Source of the DNA: Roseibacillus ishigakijimensis
GTDB lineage: Bacteria; Verrucomicrobiota; Verrucomicrobiia; Verrucomicrobiales; Akkermansiaceae
Assembly (NCBI RefSeq): GCF_016595415.1
Contig: NZ_JAENIO010000016.1
Location: 1 to 64,000, forward strand
Length of the DNA stretch: 64,000 bases
Direction of reading: 5' to 3'
Shown here: piece after piece, positions 1 to 13,320 of the stretch
How the letters are laid out: each line of letters begins with the position of its first letter
How positions within the stretch are numbered: position 1 is the first letter of the stretch
Notes under the pieces: model-generated
Seen by the model: the letters and a program-made list of their open reading frames with translations, nothing else
What the model was told of the DNA's origin: nothing
Database searches by the model: none
Position numbers and translations under genes: made by a program

Positions 1-1
1 C

Positions 2-37
2 AGAAGCCTCAACACCAACCTTGAACTCGACGAATAA
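2..37 (+). CDS. Possible C-terminal end of an upstream gene (partial)
   Basis: One plus-strand frame is open from the window edge to a TAA at 35-37 and would end in the residues LNTNLELDE. The other two forward frames also stop before base 42, so the sequence alone cannot choose between them. A terminator hairpin about 85 bases downstream suggests that some plus-strand gene does end here. Bases 38-122 hold no gene that I recognise. Confidence 0.22.
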   Translation, partial: RSLNTNLELDE

Positions 38-122
38 ATAGCCAATCTCACGCCAACGACCACCGAGAGTTTTAACGACCTGTGGGACATCCCCCGAGCT
101 CGACAAGTTGGGGATTTCACAG

Positions 123-157
123 AAAAAAGCTCTGGCCGGGTTAGCCAGAGCTTTTTT
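123..157. terminator. Bidirectional intrinsic terminator
   Basis: A 14-bp perfect stem (A6-GCTCTGGC paired with GCCAGAGC-T6) surrounds a 7-base loop. It carries a T-run on both strands, so it can stop transcription of the truncated plus-strand gene at the window start and of the minus-strand barrel gene that ends at 206. Confidence 0.85.
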
Positions 158-205
158 AGTGGGGGGGGGATGGGTTTTTGTGAGGGGGGAGGTGTTCGGG
201 GAAAG

Positions 206-904
206 TTAGAAGCGGAAGCGTCCGCCCAGCTCGACGAGGACGTCGTCATTTTCATCGACATCGACGGTCGTGCCACTGTCGGTGGTCACCTCATAATCGT
301 CGATAAACATATAGCGGGCGCCCCCGAAGAGGGAAAAGTTCTCACTCAAGCGATATTCTGCTCCGGCAAAGGCTTGCGCGTAGAAGCTGGTCTCGCTGTC
401 GTTGCCGTCCTCGTTGATTTGGCTGGGGCTATCGTTGAAATCGCCGTCGATATCAAGGAGGGCAACGCCGGCTCCGGCTCCCGCAAAGATGCTGAAGCGG
501 TCGTTGAACATGTAGTCGACCTTATAGTTCAGGGTAATGGGGATGAAGGTGGCTTCGATGTCAGCATCTCCGGTGAAGCTATCGCCGGGGTCGAAGTTGA
601 AGGCGTCTTCCAGATCGAGTTCGTTACCGTCATTTTCCAAATCGGAGTAACCGACCTCAAGGTAAAGAGAGTGGGTGAAGTTGTTGCTGCGGTAGAATTC
701 CTTACCGAGATGGGCAGAGTAGAAGCCTTCCTCCGCGTCCATGAGGAAGCCGGCGCTGCCGCCAAAGAACCAGTCGAGGTCGGAATAGCTGTCGTAGACC
801 ACGGGGGTGGCGGGTTCTTGAGGCACAACCGGAGTGACGGTTTCGCCTGCCTGGAGGGAGGCGAAAGGAAGCAAAGCGGCGGTGGTCAATAGGTGTGTTT
901 TCAT
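206..904 (-). CDS. Outer-membrane beta-barrel protein
   Basis: A 232-residue secreted protein. The first 20 residues form a signal peptide (MKTHLL, a hydrophobic core, then Leu-Gln-Ala). The mature part alternates polar and aromatic stretches, is rich in Asp and Gly and ends in GGRFRF, the terminal-Phe signature recognised by the BAM complex. Family size and pattern fit small OmpA/OmpW-like or 'outer membrane beta-barrel' proteins. No substrate can be named. An in-frame TTG four codons upstream is possible, but the ATG at 904 gives the better signal peptide. It stands alone and is transcribed towards the terminator at 123-157. Confidence 0.72.
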   Translation of the reverse strand: MKTHLLTTAALLPFASLQAGETVTPVVPQEPATPVVYDSYSDLDWFFGGSAGFLMDAEEGFYSAHLGKEFYRSNNFTHSLYLEVGYSDLENDGNELDLEDAFNFDPGDSFTGDADIEATFIPITLNYKVDYMFNDRFSIFAGAGAGVALLDIDGDFNDSPSQINEDGNDSETSFYAQAFAGAEYRLSENFSLFGGARYMFIDDYEVTTDSGTTVDVDENDDVLVELGGRFRF

Positions 905-1157
905 TTGGATTTTCAATTCGGGTTCAGCGATTCATTCGCTGGCCCGGTTTTGAGCAATTGCTTCGCCAGTCGGTCGTAGGAAATGAAAGACTCTGACGAC
1001 GAGGGGATTTCATTTTGAGAGGTGAAATGTCAGGCTGGCCGAATCGTTCAAATTGAAAGGGAGGAAGTGCAATTTGCCCGCTGATTTTGCATGGAAAGGG
1101 AAGGCGGTAGCGGAGCTGGAGGTTGTCAGGAGGAAAGAAAACCGCTAGCTTGGCGGG

Positions 1158-2126
1158 GTGACGTTCCGGTTTTGCCTTCTCCTCGTGCTCGGGTTTCTCT
1201 CTACCTCTTGTGGCTTGCGTTCACGCTTCCAGTCGGAGGAGGAGAAAGACAAGTTTGGAAAAATCCCCGAGGTCCCCTCCCATTTGCGCGCCGGGGGAGG
1301 AGGCACGGTGCGGACGGGGGTGACCGAGGCGGAGCAGCGGGTCCTGGAGGCGGGCGAGGATCCGGCCTTGGCGGGAGGCATCGTGGGCCTGCCGACCGAA
1401 GAGGAAATGATTTTTACCGATCCGGATGATATCGCGGCCTCGGAAAAAGCGATCGAAGGTCTTTTCGGAGTCATCAAAAAAGATTGGCAGGAAAGCCACA
1501 CCGTGGCCAAGCAGCTCTCTTTGTCGGAGGGCAAGCCTTTGCTCATTCTCTTCACCAACACCCCGGGGCCACGGAGCGGGGGGAGCCCGGCCTCGGCTGG
1601 GCTGGAGCGCGAACTCTTGGCAAGACCGGACTTTTCGGAGTGGGCAGGCGAGCACTTCGTGCGTCTGCGGCTCGACTTCAACGTCAAGGATCGGAACGCG
1701 GCCGATAGGGACAAGCAGGCCCTGGCCCTGAAGAAGGAACGGTATCTTGAGTCGTTGAAATCGCGCTACAAGGTGAAAGGCTTTCCGACCATTATGGTGA
1801 TTGCCACTGATGGCTCGGTGGTGATGAATGAAAGGGGCTATCGGGCCGGGACTGATGAATATGTCTGGGGACTCTTGCGGACGGCGGCGATCAATAGTGC
1901 GGAGCGCCAGCGGGTTTTCGAGGAGCGCTTGGTCAAGGACGGTTATCGACGCTGGACAGGTAAAAATGATCTGCGCCTGCTGGCTCGCCTGGCGGCCTAT
2001 GACGAGGGAGAACTCCTTCTTATCGGGGCCAATGGCGAACGCTATCGCACCAAGGAAAGCCATCTCTCGAAAAAGGATCGAGCATGGATTGCCGAGCAAA
2101 AGGCCAAACGCGCTGAGAAGCGTTGA
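1158..2126 (+). CDS. Lipoprotein with cysteine-free thioredoxin fold and SHD1 domain
   Basis: A 322-residue protein starting at GTG; an in-frame TAG at 1146 excludes earlier starts. Residues 1-18 look like a lipoprotein signal (LSTSC). Residues about 110-250 resemble the thioredoxin-like (Thioredoxin_7) family: 'KPLLILFTN' strand, 'FVRLRLDFN' and the cis-Pro segment 'KGFPTIMVI'. The CxxC position is replaced by Pro/Gly/Ser, and after the lipobox there is no cysteine at all. The last 60 residues match an SHD1 (SLA1 homology 1) domain: RRWTG, an acidic turn, NGERYR, then the closing HLSKKDRAWI. SHD1 modules are common in Planctomycetota/Verrucomicrobiota exported proteins. A redox role is unlikely; a scaffold or binding role is inferred. 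Confidence 0.72.
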   Translation: MTFRFCLLLVLGFLSTSCGLRSRFQSEEEKDKFGKIPEVPSHLRAGGGGTVRTGVTEAEQRVLEAGEDPALAGGIVGLPTEEEMIFTDPDDIAASEKAIEGLFGVIKKDWQESHTVAKQLSLSEGKPLLILFTNTPGPRSGGSPASAGLERELLARPDFSEWAGEHFVRLRLDFNVKDRNAADRDKQALALKKERYLESLKSRYKVKGFPTIMVIATDGSVVMNERGYRAGTDEYVWGLLRTAAINSAERQRVFEERLVKDGYRRWTGKNDLRLLARLAAYDEGELLLIGANGERYRTKESHLSKKDRAWIAEQKAKRAEKR

Positions 2127-2458
2127 ACCGGAGGGGGAAAATCGTCTGGATTGGGGTTCTGGGGCGGAGAAACTGCCTGAGGAGGAAAAATCACCGTTTT
2201 TTTGCGTTTTTTCCAAAAAAAGACTTGATCGAAGGGTGTCACTGGTGAAGACATCTCGCCCCTCGCTTTCTTAAGATGGCAGGGAGACTGGTTTTGGCGG
2301 AGAAACTAAGAGATATTTTGAGACTTTCGAACGGATGCCGTGGGTTTTCGCAGCCCGCGGTTGTGCAGGGAATGGTCCCTAGTCGGGGCTCACGGCTGTG
2401 AGAACTGAAATGGATTGGAGGCTTCCAGTCCGCGACGACACCAACCAAAAACAAAAAA
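2127..2458 (+). other. Structured leader region upstream of rplL
   Basis: These 332 bases hold no credible gene. They contain three consecutive short hairpins: 2338-2344 with 2354-2360 (7 bp, one G-U), 2367-2371 with 2376-2380 (AGGGA/TCCCT) and 2389-2393 with 2398-2402 (CTCAC/GTGAG). The rplL start follows after an unstructured A-rich stretch. Upstream, around 2190-2225, there are several T- and A-runs that may end the preceding gene, without a convincing terminator stem. Such a leader could mediate autoregulation of ribosomal protein synthesis, but no known L10-leader consensus was recognised. Confidence 0.45.
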
Positions 2459-2842
2459 ATGGCTGATATTGATAGCATTGCAGAAGAATTGGGTAAGCTG
2501 ACCGTCCTCGAAGCGGCTGAGCTTGTGAAGAAATTGGAAGATGAGTGGGGCGTGAGCGCTGCTGCACCGGCTGCTGCCATGATGGCAATGCCTGCAGGCG
2601 GTGGCGAAGCTGCTGCTGAAGAAGAAAAATCTGAATTCGACGTCGTTCTCGCCGAAGCAGGTGGCAACAAAATCGCAGTCATTAAGGCTGTTCGTGGCGT
2701 TGTTTCCGGTCTCGGACTTGCAGACGCGAAGAAGATGGTCGAGAGTGCTCCCGTTGCTCTCCTCGAAGGCGTCGACAAGGAAGCTGCCGAAGCTGCCAAG
2801 AAGACTCTCGAAGAGGCTGGTGCCAAAATCGAACTCAAGTAA
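2459..2842 (+). CDS. rplL: 50S ribosomal protein L7/L12
   Basis: A 127-residue protein of normal length for L7/L12, the flexible stalk of the large ribosomal subunit that recruits translation factors. The N-terminal dimerisation domain (residues 1-33, [19 protein letters not shown]) is followed by an Ala/Gly/Met hinge (about 34-55). The C-terminal factor-binding domain carries the conserved [14 protein letters not shown] and [10 protein letters not shown] segments and ends in IELK. It heads rplL-rpoB-rpoC. The usual upstream partner rplJ (L10) is absent; the preceding gene is an unrelated lipoprotein. The ATG follows an A-rich leader and has no Shine-Dalgarno sequence at normal spacing. Confidence 0.97.
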   Translation: MADIDSIAEELGKLTVLEAAELVKKLEDEWGVSAAAPAAAMMAMPAGGGEAAAEEEKSEFDVVLAEAGGNKIAVIKAVRGVVSGLGLADAKKMVESAPVALLEGVDKEAAEAAKKTLEEAGAKIELK

Positions 2843-2860
2843 TCAACGGATTTCTTATAA

Positions 2861-2887
2861 TCCGAGGGGGCTTCGTGCCTCCTCGGA
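2861..2887 (+). terminator. Attenuator-type hairpin between rplL and rpoB
   Basis: An 11-bp stem (2861-2871 with 2877-2887, one G-U pair) closes a 5-base TTCGT loop, followed by only a weak T-run (ACTTTTC). It lies 18 bases after rplL. In Escherichia coli a partial terminator between rplL and rpoB lowers RNA polymerase synthesis relative to L7/L12; this position and weakness fit the same job. Confidence 0.65.
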
Positions 2888-2892
2888 CTTTT

Positions 2893-2944
2893 CGGCTTCT
2901 GGTGTCAGGGATTTTTTCGAGGATTTTCCAGACGTCAGAAGCCG
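2893..2944 (+). other. Long stem-loop, candidate RNase III processing site
   Basis: Bases 2893-2906 pair with 2931-2944 over 14 uninterrupted base pairs in RNA (two of them G-U), closing a 24-base loop. It immediately follows the attenuator-like hairpin. A double-stranded element here parallels the RNase III site known in the E. coli rplL-rpoB spacer. A further small hairpin lies at 2967-2972/2979-2984. Confidence 0.5.
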
Positions 2945-3046
2945 CACAGTCCGAAATTTTGACATAGGGAAATTTTTGTTTCCCGCCCCTATTTAACCAG
3001 CCCGCGGTTCGCTCGCGCCACCGCCCAACAAAACTAACTACCTAAG

Positions 3047-6925
<3,879 letters not shown>

Positions 6926-6958
6926 CCCCCGAACGAAACCTAATACGAATTCCTATTT

Positions 6959-9900
6959 ATGAGCGTTGAAACCAATTTGCGTGACCTTTACGGGGTGGAT
7001 GAGAAGCCGGAGGCTTTCGATCACGTCGCCATCACCGTTGCCCATCCCGAGACCATTCGGAGCTGGAGTCATGGCGAGGTCAAGAACCCCGAGACGATCA
7101 ATTACCGGACTTTCAAGCCCGAGAAGGGCGGTCTTTTCTGTGAGCGAATCTTTGGTCCCACCCGGGACTGGGAGTGTGCCTGTGGCAAATACAAGCGCAT
7201 CAAGCACAAGGGTGTGATTTGCGACCGTTGTGGGGTGGAAGTGACCCTGAGCCGCGTCCGTCGCGAGCGCATGGGCCACATCGAGTTGGCCGTGCCGGTG
7301 AGCCACATCTGGTTCTACAAGTGCATGCCCAGCCGCATCGGTCTCGTCCTGGATATGGCCGCCCGTCAGCTCGAGCGCGTGATTTACTACGAGGACTACA
7401 TGGTCATCGATCCGGGCAAAACCCCGCTCGAACTCGGTCAGCTTTTGACTGAGACCGAGTTGCGCGATGCTGAGGATGACTACGGTGAGGACAACTTCCG
7501 GGCCGCGATGGGAGCGGAAGCTCTCCAAGAAGCTCTCAAGCAGGTGGATTTGCCCGCTTTGATTGCGGACCTGGAAGAGCAAATGGAGGCCACGCGCTCC
7601 AAGCAGAATCGGAAGAAGCTCGCCAAGCGTCTCAAGCTGGCCCAGGGCTTCCACGAGTCCAATACGCGTCCCGAGTGGATGGTCATGAATGTCCTGCCGG
7701 TCATTCCGCCTGATCTTCGTCCTCTCGTGCCTTTGGAAGGGGGCCGCTTTGCCACTTCCGACCTCAATGACCTTTACCGTCGCGTCATCAACCGGAACAA
7801 CCGTCTCCGCAACCTTCTGCAGTTGAAGACTCCCGAGGTCATCATCCGCAACGAGAAGCGCATGTTGCAGGAAGCGGTGGATGCCTTGTTCGACAATGGT
7901 CGGCATGGTCGTGCGGTGACCGGGGCGGGCAACCGTCCTCTCAAGTCGCTCTCCGATATGCTGAAGGGCAAGGGCGGTCGCTTCCGCCAGAACCTTCTCG
8001 GGAAGCGGGTGGACTACTCCGGTCGTTCCGTGATCGTGATTGGTCCCGAGCTCAAGCTGCACCAGTGCGGTCTGCCGAAGAAGATGGCTCTTACCTTGTT
8101 CGAGCCCTTCATCATTCGCCGTCTCAAGGAGTTGGGCTACTGCCACACCGTGCGTTCGGCCAAGAAGATGATCGATCGCAAGACCACCGAGGTTTGGGAT
8201 ATTCTCGCCGAGGTGACCAAGGGGCATCCGGTCCTCTTGAACCGGGCTCCCACTCTGCACCGTCTTTCCATCCAGGCCTTTGAGCCGGTCCTGATCGAGG
8301 GCTCGGCCATTCGTTTGCACGCATTGACTTGTTCGGCTTACAACGCCGACTTCGATGGCGACCAGATGGCGGTGCACGTGCCTCTTTCGGTGGAAGCACA
8401 GATGGAGGCCCGTCAGCTCATGCTGGCGCCCAACAACCTCTTCTCGCCCGCCAGTGGCCAACCCATTGCGACTCCTTCTCAGGACATCATTCTGGGAATT
8501 TACTACCTCACTTACGTTCGTTCGGCGGTCAAGCCGAGCAGCGAGGAGTCCCTGCCGTCCTTCTCGGACACCAACGAGGTGGAATACGCCATTTCCCAGC
8601 GCGGAGTGACTTATCACCAGTGGATCCGTCTGCGGAACCCCAACTATGGGCAGGACACCATCATGGGGGACAAAGAGTCCCGTCACATCATCACTACTCC
8701 TGGCCGCGTGCGGTTCAACGAAATCTGGCCCAAAAGCCTTGGTTTCGTGAATGAGACCGTGGGCAAGAAGCAGATTGGTAACATCATCTGGCGTTGTTTC
8801 CAGGCTGCTGGCCGCAGTGCCACCGTGGCCTCTCTCGACTTGCTCAAGGAGCTCGGCTTCAAGGAAGCTTCTCGTTCCGGTATCTCCATCGGCATCATCG
8901 ACATGGTGGTTCCGGAGGAGAAGAAGGTCGAGGTCGACAAGGCTTACGCCGAAATCGAGACCGTGACCAAGCACTACCGCAATGGTATCATCACCAATGG
9001 GGAACGTTACCAGAAAGTGGTCGACATCTGGACCCGGGCGACGGACCAGATTGCGAGTGCTCTTTACCGCAAGATCGAGTTCAATGAAGGCCGCACCCTC
9101 GCCAACCCTCTCTTCATGATGGTGGATTCCGGGGCCCGGGGTAACAAGAACCAGATCAAGCAGCTGTCCGGGATGCGCGGCCTCATGGCCAAACCTTCCG
9201 GTGAGATTATCGAACGCCCCATCACCTCGAACTTCCGCGAAGGTCTTTCGGTATTGGAGTTCTTCATTTCCACGCACGGTGCGCGGAAGGGTCTCGCTGA
9301 TACCGCTCTGAAGACTGCGGACTCCGGTTACATGACCCGGAAGCTTGTCGATGTTTCCCAGGACGTCATCGTCACCGAGGAAGATTGCGGCACCGTCAAC
9401 GGTCTCAGCCTCCACACCATCTACAGTGGTGATGAGGAGTCGACTTCGCTGGCCACCCGCATCTATGGTCGGGTTTCTCTGGAGAAAGTGACTGATCCGG
9501 TCACCAAGGAAGTCATTCTGAAGCCCGGTCAACTCATCGACGAGAAGACCGCCAACCGCGTGGAGACCGTTGGTCTGGAGCAACTCAAGGTGCGCTCGGC
9601 TCTTACTTGCGAAGCAGACCGTGGTTGCTGTGTGAAGTGCTACGGCCTGAATCTTGCGACCAATGCCATGGCCAAAATTGGGGAAGCGGTCGGGATTATC
9701 GCCGCCCAGTCCATTGGCGAGCCGGGAACCCAGCTCACCATGCGGACTTTCCACTCCGGTGGGGTGGCCTTTGGTGCTTCCAAGCAGCCCTTCATCGCAG
9801 CCAAGAACAACGGCTTCATCGCCTACATCGACCTCCGGGTGGTGGAAGATGTCGATGGCAACTTCGTCGTTCTCAACAAGAACGGAAAAGTTTCCATTCG

Positions 9901-11164
9901 CGACAAGGACGGCCTCGAGCTGGAGTCCCACAAGGTGGTCATCGGCTCCATCATTCAGGCTGCCGAAGGCTCCGAGGTCAAAAAAGGTTCCCAGATTCTG
10001 ACTTGGGATCCGCACTCCGTGCCGATTATTGCTGAGAAGCCCGGTAAGGTGGAGTTCCGCGACATGATCGTGGGCATCACCGTGCAGACCGAGACCGACA
10101 AGGAAACTGGCAAGAAGGGGATGACTGTCACCGAGCACAAGGAAGACCTTCACCCACAGGTGGTGATTGTGGATCCGAAGAGCAAGGAAGTGCTCGCCGC
10201 CTACTCCATTCCCGTCGGCGCCCACCTTTCGGTTAAGGAAGGCCAGAAAGTGGCTGGGGGAACGCAAGTGGCCCGGACTCCGCGGAAAGTGGCCAAGACC
10301 AAGGACATTACCGGTGGTCTTCCCCGGGTGGCCGAGCTCTTCGAGAGCCGTCGTCCGAAAGACGCCTGCGTCATCGCCAAAATCGACGGTGAAGTCTCCT
10401 TCGGCGGCACCGTGCGCGGGAAGAAGAAGGTCATCGTCACCGACGTGGAAAGCGGCGAGTCCGTCGACCACCTCGTGCCCATGGGGCGCCAGATCATCGT
10501 CACCGAGGGAGATATTCTCAAGCGCGGGGACCAAATCACGGAGGGTCCGGTGGCTCCCGAGGATCTCCTCGAAGCCTGCGGCACCCAGGCTCTGCAAGAG
10601 CACTTGGTCTCCGAGGTGCAGTCTGTTTACCGTGCCCAAGGGGTGGAGATTAATGACAAGCACATCGAGGTCGTGATTCGCCAGATGTTGCGCAAAGTCC
10701 GCATCACCGAGCCCGGTGACTCCGACTTCCTCTGGGGTGACCAGGTGGAGCGGGTGACCTTCAAGAAAGTGAACGAGCAACTCGCCGAGCAAGGTGGTAA
10801 GCCTGCTGAAGCGGAGCCCGTCCTGCTGGGGATCACCAAAGCGTCCTTGGAAACCGAGTCCTTCATTTCGGCAGCCTCCTTCCAGGACACCACCCGCGTG
10901 CTCACTGAAGCGGCGACCATGGGTAAGATTGACCGACTGACCGGATTCAAGGAAAACGTCATCATGGGTCACCTCATCCCGGCGGGCACCGGCTTCCAAA
11001 GCCACCGCTCGGTGGACATCGAGTTCACGGTGGAAGAGCCGGCTCCCCTTCCCAAGGCGAAGCCCGAGGGAGAAGGGGAAGAAGGCGAAGCTCCCGCTGG
11101 CGAACAAGCGGCTGACGAGCCGGAAGCTGATTCCACTCCCGAAGAGGTCAAGGAAAGCGCCTGA
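6959..11164 (+). CDS. rpoC: DNA-directed RNA polymerase subunit beta-prime
   Basis: A 1401-residue catalytic subunit. The first zinc site has cysteines at about residues 73-91 (CACGKYK...CDRC). The magnesium-binding loop [12 protein letters not shown] is near 462-473. The trigger-loop/bridge-helix region spans roughly residues 730-800 ([13 protein letters not shown], then [18 protein letters not shown]). The second zinc site uses a Cys near 810 and the CCVKC cluster near 890. The last about 40 residues are an acidic Glu/Pro/Ala tail rather than an extra domain. It shares a transcript with rplL and rpoB and ends at a strong terminator. Confidence 0.98.
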   Translation: MSVETNLRDLYGVDEKPEAFDHVAITVAHPETIRSWSHGEVKNPETINYRTFKPEKGGLFCERIFGPTRDWECACGKYKRIKHKGVICDRCGVEVTLSRVRRERMGHIELAVPVSHIWFYKCMPSRIGLVLDMAARQLERVIYYEDYMVIDPGKTPLELGQLLTETELRDAEDDYGEDNFRAAMGAEALQEALKQVDLPALIADLEEQMEATRSKQNRKKLAKRLKLAQGFHESNTRPEWMVMNVLPVIPPDLRPLVPLEGGRFATSDLNDLYRRVINRNNRLRNLLQLKTPEVIIRNEKRMLQEAVDALFDNGRHGRAVTGAGNRPLKSLSDMLKGKGGRFRQNLLGKRVDYSGRSVIVIGPELKLHQCGLPKKMALTLFEPFIIRRLKELGYCHTVRSAKKMIDRKTTEVWDILAEVTKGHPVLLNRAPTLHRLSIQAFEPVLIEGSAIRLHALTCSAYNADFDGDQMAVHVPLSVEAQMEARQLMLAPNNLFSPASGQPIATPSQDIILGIYYLTYVRSAVKPSSEESLPSFSDTNEVEYAISQRGVTYHQWIRLRNPNYGQDTIMGDKESRHIITTPGRVRFNEIWPKSLGFVNETVGKKQIGNIIWRCFQAAGRSATVASLDLLKELGFKEASRSGISIGIIDMVVPEEKKVEVDKAYAEIETVTKHYRNGIITNGERYQKVVDIWTRATDQIASALYRKIEFNEGRTLANPLFMMVDSGARGNKNQIKQLSGMRGLMAKPSGEIIERPITSNFREGLSVLEFFISTHGARKGLADTALKTADSGYMTRKLVDVSQDVIVTEEDCGTVNGLSLHTIYSGDEESTSLATRIYGRVSLEKVTDPVTKEVILKPGQLIDEKTANRVETVGLEQLKVRSALTCEADRGCCVKCYGLNLATNAMAKIGEAVGIIAAQSIGEPGTQLTMRTFHSGGVAFGASKQPFIAAKNNGFIAYIDLRVVEDVDGNFVVLNKNGKVSIRDKDGLELESHKVVIGSIIQAAEGSEVKKGSQILTWDPHSVPIIAEKPGKVEFRDMIVGITVQTETDKETGKKGMTVTEHKEDLHPQVVIVDPKSKEVLAAYSIPVGAHLSVKEGQKVAGGTQVARTPRKVAKTKDITGGLPRVAELFESRRPKDACVIAKIDGEVSFGGTVRGKKKVIVTDVESGESVDHLVPMGRQIIVTEGDILKRGDQITEGPVAPEDLLEACGTQALQEHLVSEVQSVYRAQGVEINDKHIEVVIRQMLRKVRITEPGDSDFLWGDQVERVTFKKVNEQLAEQGGKPAEAEPVLLGITKASLETESFISAASFQDTTRVLTEAATMGKIDRLTGFKENVIMGHLIPAGTGFQSHRSVDIEFTVEEPAPLPKAKPEGEGEEGEAPAGEQAADEPEADSTPEEVKESA

Positions 11165-11190
11165 GCCTTTTCGTCATTCTTTTAGTGAAG

Positions 11191-11226
11191 AATCCGGTTC
11201 CTGCGAAGGGACCGGATTTTTTTTTT
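11191..11226 (+). terminator. Intrinsic terminator after rpoC
   Basis: An 11-bp stem (11191-11201 with 11208-11218, one G-U) closes a 6-base loop and is followed by ten T residues. It closes the rplL-rpoB-rpoC transcription unit. Confidence 0.9.
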
Positions 11227-11297
11227 GAATGGGAAAGCAGCCTTGGCGGGCTTCGTCATCGACAAAAAGTGGCATCCCGCTAGCCTCAACGGCGTTT

Positions 11298-13223
11298 ATG
11301 AGCGATTGGAAAACAGCGTTGGAAGAGGCGGTGAAAGAAGGAAAGGTTCTCGCCAGTTCACAGGACAATATCACCAGCTACTTGCGGGGCGCGGGCGATG
11401 GGGTGGCGGAAGCTGCGGTGGCCGAATTGGTCGCGCAAGGGCAATGGGAAGAGCTCAATGATCGCTTTTATCAGACCCTGGCCTTTGGGACCGGGGGCTT
11501 GCGGGGGCGCACCATCGGCAAGGTGGTGACCGCCGCCGAGCAGGGAGCGGGGGGACCTCTCGACCGTCCCGAGCATCCTTGCCAAGGGACTGCGACAATG
11601 AATTATCACAATGTCGGTCGGGCCATGCAGGGCTTCATCCGCTACGTGAAGGCCAACAGCAGTGAGGACAAGCCTCGCTTCGTGATCGGTCATGATACCC
11701 GCCACTTTTCCCGCGATTACGCGGAATATTGTGCCAAGCTCTGTGCGGATCTGGGCTGTGATGCCTACCTCTTCGAAGGTCCTCGGGCCACTCCGCAGAT
11801 TTCCTATCAGATTCGCAAAATCAATGCTGCCGGGGGGGTGATTCTTACCGCCAGTCACAATCCTTCCCACGACAATGGCTTCAAGGCTTACCTCGACGAC
11901 GGGGGGCAAATTGTCGAGCCCGCCGCGAGTGGAATCATTGGCGAGGTCAATGCCTTGGAAAGTGCGGCTTATGAAGCTCTGCCCGCGGATCAGCAAGGCA
12001 AGGTCACTGTTCTGGGAGCGGAGGCGGATGAGGTCTATATGCAGGAGACCCAGACTCTTCTCCTGCAACCCGAGCTTTTGGATGGCCGCTCGGCCAAAGT
12101 GGTCTTTACCAGCATTCACGGCACGGGCGGACACATCACCATTCCTTTGCTGAAGAAGCTTGGCTTCGAGGTGCTCACCGTGCCGGAGCAGGAAGTCCCC
12201 GATGGCCGTTTCCCCACCGTCAAGTCGCCCAATCCTGAGAATGCGGAAGCGCTGCAAATGGCGATCGATTTGGCCAAGAAGGAAGGGGCTGATGCCGTCA
12301 TTGGCACCGATCCGGATTGCGACCGTATGGGAGTGGCCGTGCGCAATGCGGCCGGTGAGATGGAGCTGCTGACCGGAAACCAAATCGGCTCCCTGATGGC
12401 CTGGTATCGCATCAAAACGATGTTCGAGAAGGGCTGGCTCACCGAATCCAACCGGAGCCGTGCCGTCCTGATTAAGACTCTCGTCACCAGCACTCTGCAA
12501 GACACCATTGCCCACCAGAACGGTATTTCGGTGGTCAACACCCTGACCGGATTCAAGTGGATCGCGGCCAAGCTGCGCAAATATGAAGAGGCGATTCCCA
12601 AGGACAAGGTGACCGACTATCGCTCTCTCAGTGAGGAGGAGAGCCGCAAGCTGCGCTTGGAATACTCTAAGTTCTTTGTCTTTGGGGGCGAGGAAAGCTA
12701 CGGCTATCTCGGCGCGGATTTCGTGCACGACAAGGACGGCAATGGGGCGGTGGTCATGTTCGCCGAACTGGTGGCCTATGCTGCGAGCAAGGGAGTCAAG
12801 GTCACCGACCTGCTGGACGAGGTCTATCAGGAATACGGCGTTCATCTCGAGATCGGGAAGTCCATCTACATGGAAGGGGCGGAGGGAGCGGCCAAGATCG
12901 CCAAATTGGCGAAGAGCTATTCCGAGAATCCGCCCACGGAAGTGGCTGGCGTGCCGGTGGTCAAGGTGCGGGATTTCAATACCGACACTATTTTTGACGA
13001 AGAAGGGGATGAGATTCCCGCGCAGGCCATGATCATCGTCGAGCTGGAGGATGGCCGGGTCTTCGCGGTGCGGCCCAGTGGCACCGAGCCCAAAATCAAG
13101 TATTACCTCTTTGGCAAGGATGCGCCCCAGCCAGCGGATTTGGCGGCTAGCAAGGTGGGCGTGCGGGAGTCGCTCGAGGCCATGTGGTCGGCTCTCGAGG
13201 CTGATATCGAGACCCGGATTTGA
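11298..13223 (+). CDS. Phospho-sugar mutase (phosphoglucomutase/phosphomannomutase family)
   Basis: A 641-residue alpha-D-phosphohexomutase, which moves a phosphate between C1 and C6 of hexose phosphates. Visible landmarks: GTGGLRGRTIG near residue 70, the phosphoserine loop TASHNPS near 185, the magnesium loop DPDCDRMG near 338, the sugar-binding GGEESYGY near 464 and the phosphate-binding RPSGTEPK near 592. The length fits the larger PgcA-type bacterial enzymes rather than GlmM (about 445). The open frame extends 23 codons upstream, but the ATG at 11298 begins a normal helix (MSDWKTALEEAVKEGK) and the upstream part overlaps the rpoC terminator. Glucose versus mannose specificity cannot be read from sequence. 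Confidence 0.93.
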   Translation: MSDWKTALEEAVKEGKVLASSQDNITSYLRGAGDGVAEAAVAELVAQGQWEELNDRFYQTLAFGTGGLRGRTIGKVVTAAEQGAGGPLDRPEHPCQGTATMNYHNVGRAMQGFIRYVKANSSEDKPRFVIGHDTRHFSRDYAEYCAKLCADLGCDAYLFEGPRATPQISYQIRKINAAGGVILTASHNPSHDNGFKAYLDDGGQIVEPAASGIIGEVNALESAAYEALPADQQGKVTVLGAEADEVYMQETQTLLLQPELLDGRSAKVVFTSIHGTGGHITIPLLKKLGFEVLTVPEQEVPDGRFPTVKSPNPENAEALQMAIDLAKKEGADAVIGTDPDCDRMGVAVRNAAGEMELLTGNQIGSLMAWYRIKTMFEKGWLTESNRSRAVLIKTLVTSTLQDTIAHQNGISVVNTLTGFKWIAAKLRKYEEAIPKDKVTDYRSLSEEESRKLRLEYSKFFVFGGEESYGYLGADFVHDKDGNGAVVMFAELVAYAASKGVKVTDLLDEVYQEYGVHLEIGKSIYMEGAEGAAKIAKLAKSYSENPPTEVAGVPVVKVRDFNTDTIFDEEGDEIPAQAMIIVELEDGRVFAVRPSGTEPKIKYYLFGKDAPQPADLAASKVGVRESLEAMWSALEADIETRI

Positions 13224-13246
13224 GCCGCGAGTGTTTTTTCTTTGAG

Positions 13247-13283
13247 TGCAGAGGCGGGCGATCCCCGTCTCTGCATTTTTTTT
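13247..13283 (+). terminator. Intrinsic terminator after the phosphohexomutase gene
   Basis: A 12-bp stem (13247-13258 with 13264-13275, one G-U) closes a 5-base loop, followed by eight T residues. Confidence 0.9.
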
Positions 13284-13320
13284 GCAACTTTTTCCGCGCC
13301 CGGCGGTTCAAGGGCCAGAT

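Noticed and set aside
2856-2861. TATAAT just after rplL as an rpoB promoter
   Set aside because: No acceptable -35 lies at the right distance, and the sequence overlaps the base of the attenuator hairpin.
2959-2995. TTGACA upstream of rpoB as a promoter
   Set aside because: The only -10-like sequence (TATTTA) is about 25 bases away, too far for a sigma-70 promoter.
6953-11107. Very long open frame antisense to rpoC
   Set aside because: Same cause: the frame opposite a strongly biased, highly conserved gene stays open by chance.
11358-12845. 495-codon open frame antisense to the phosphohexomutase gene
   Set aside because: It lies wholly inside a gene with all family motifs intact and has no domain of its own.
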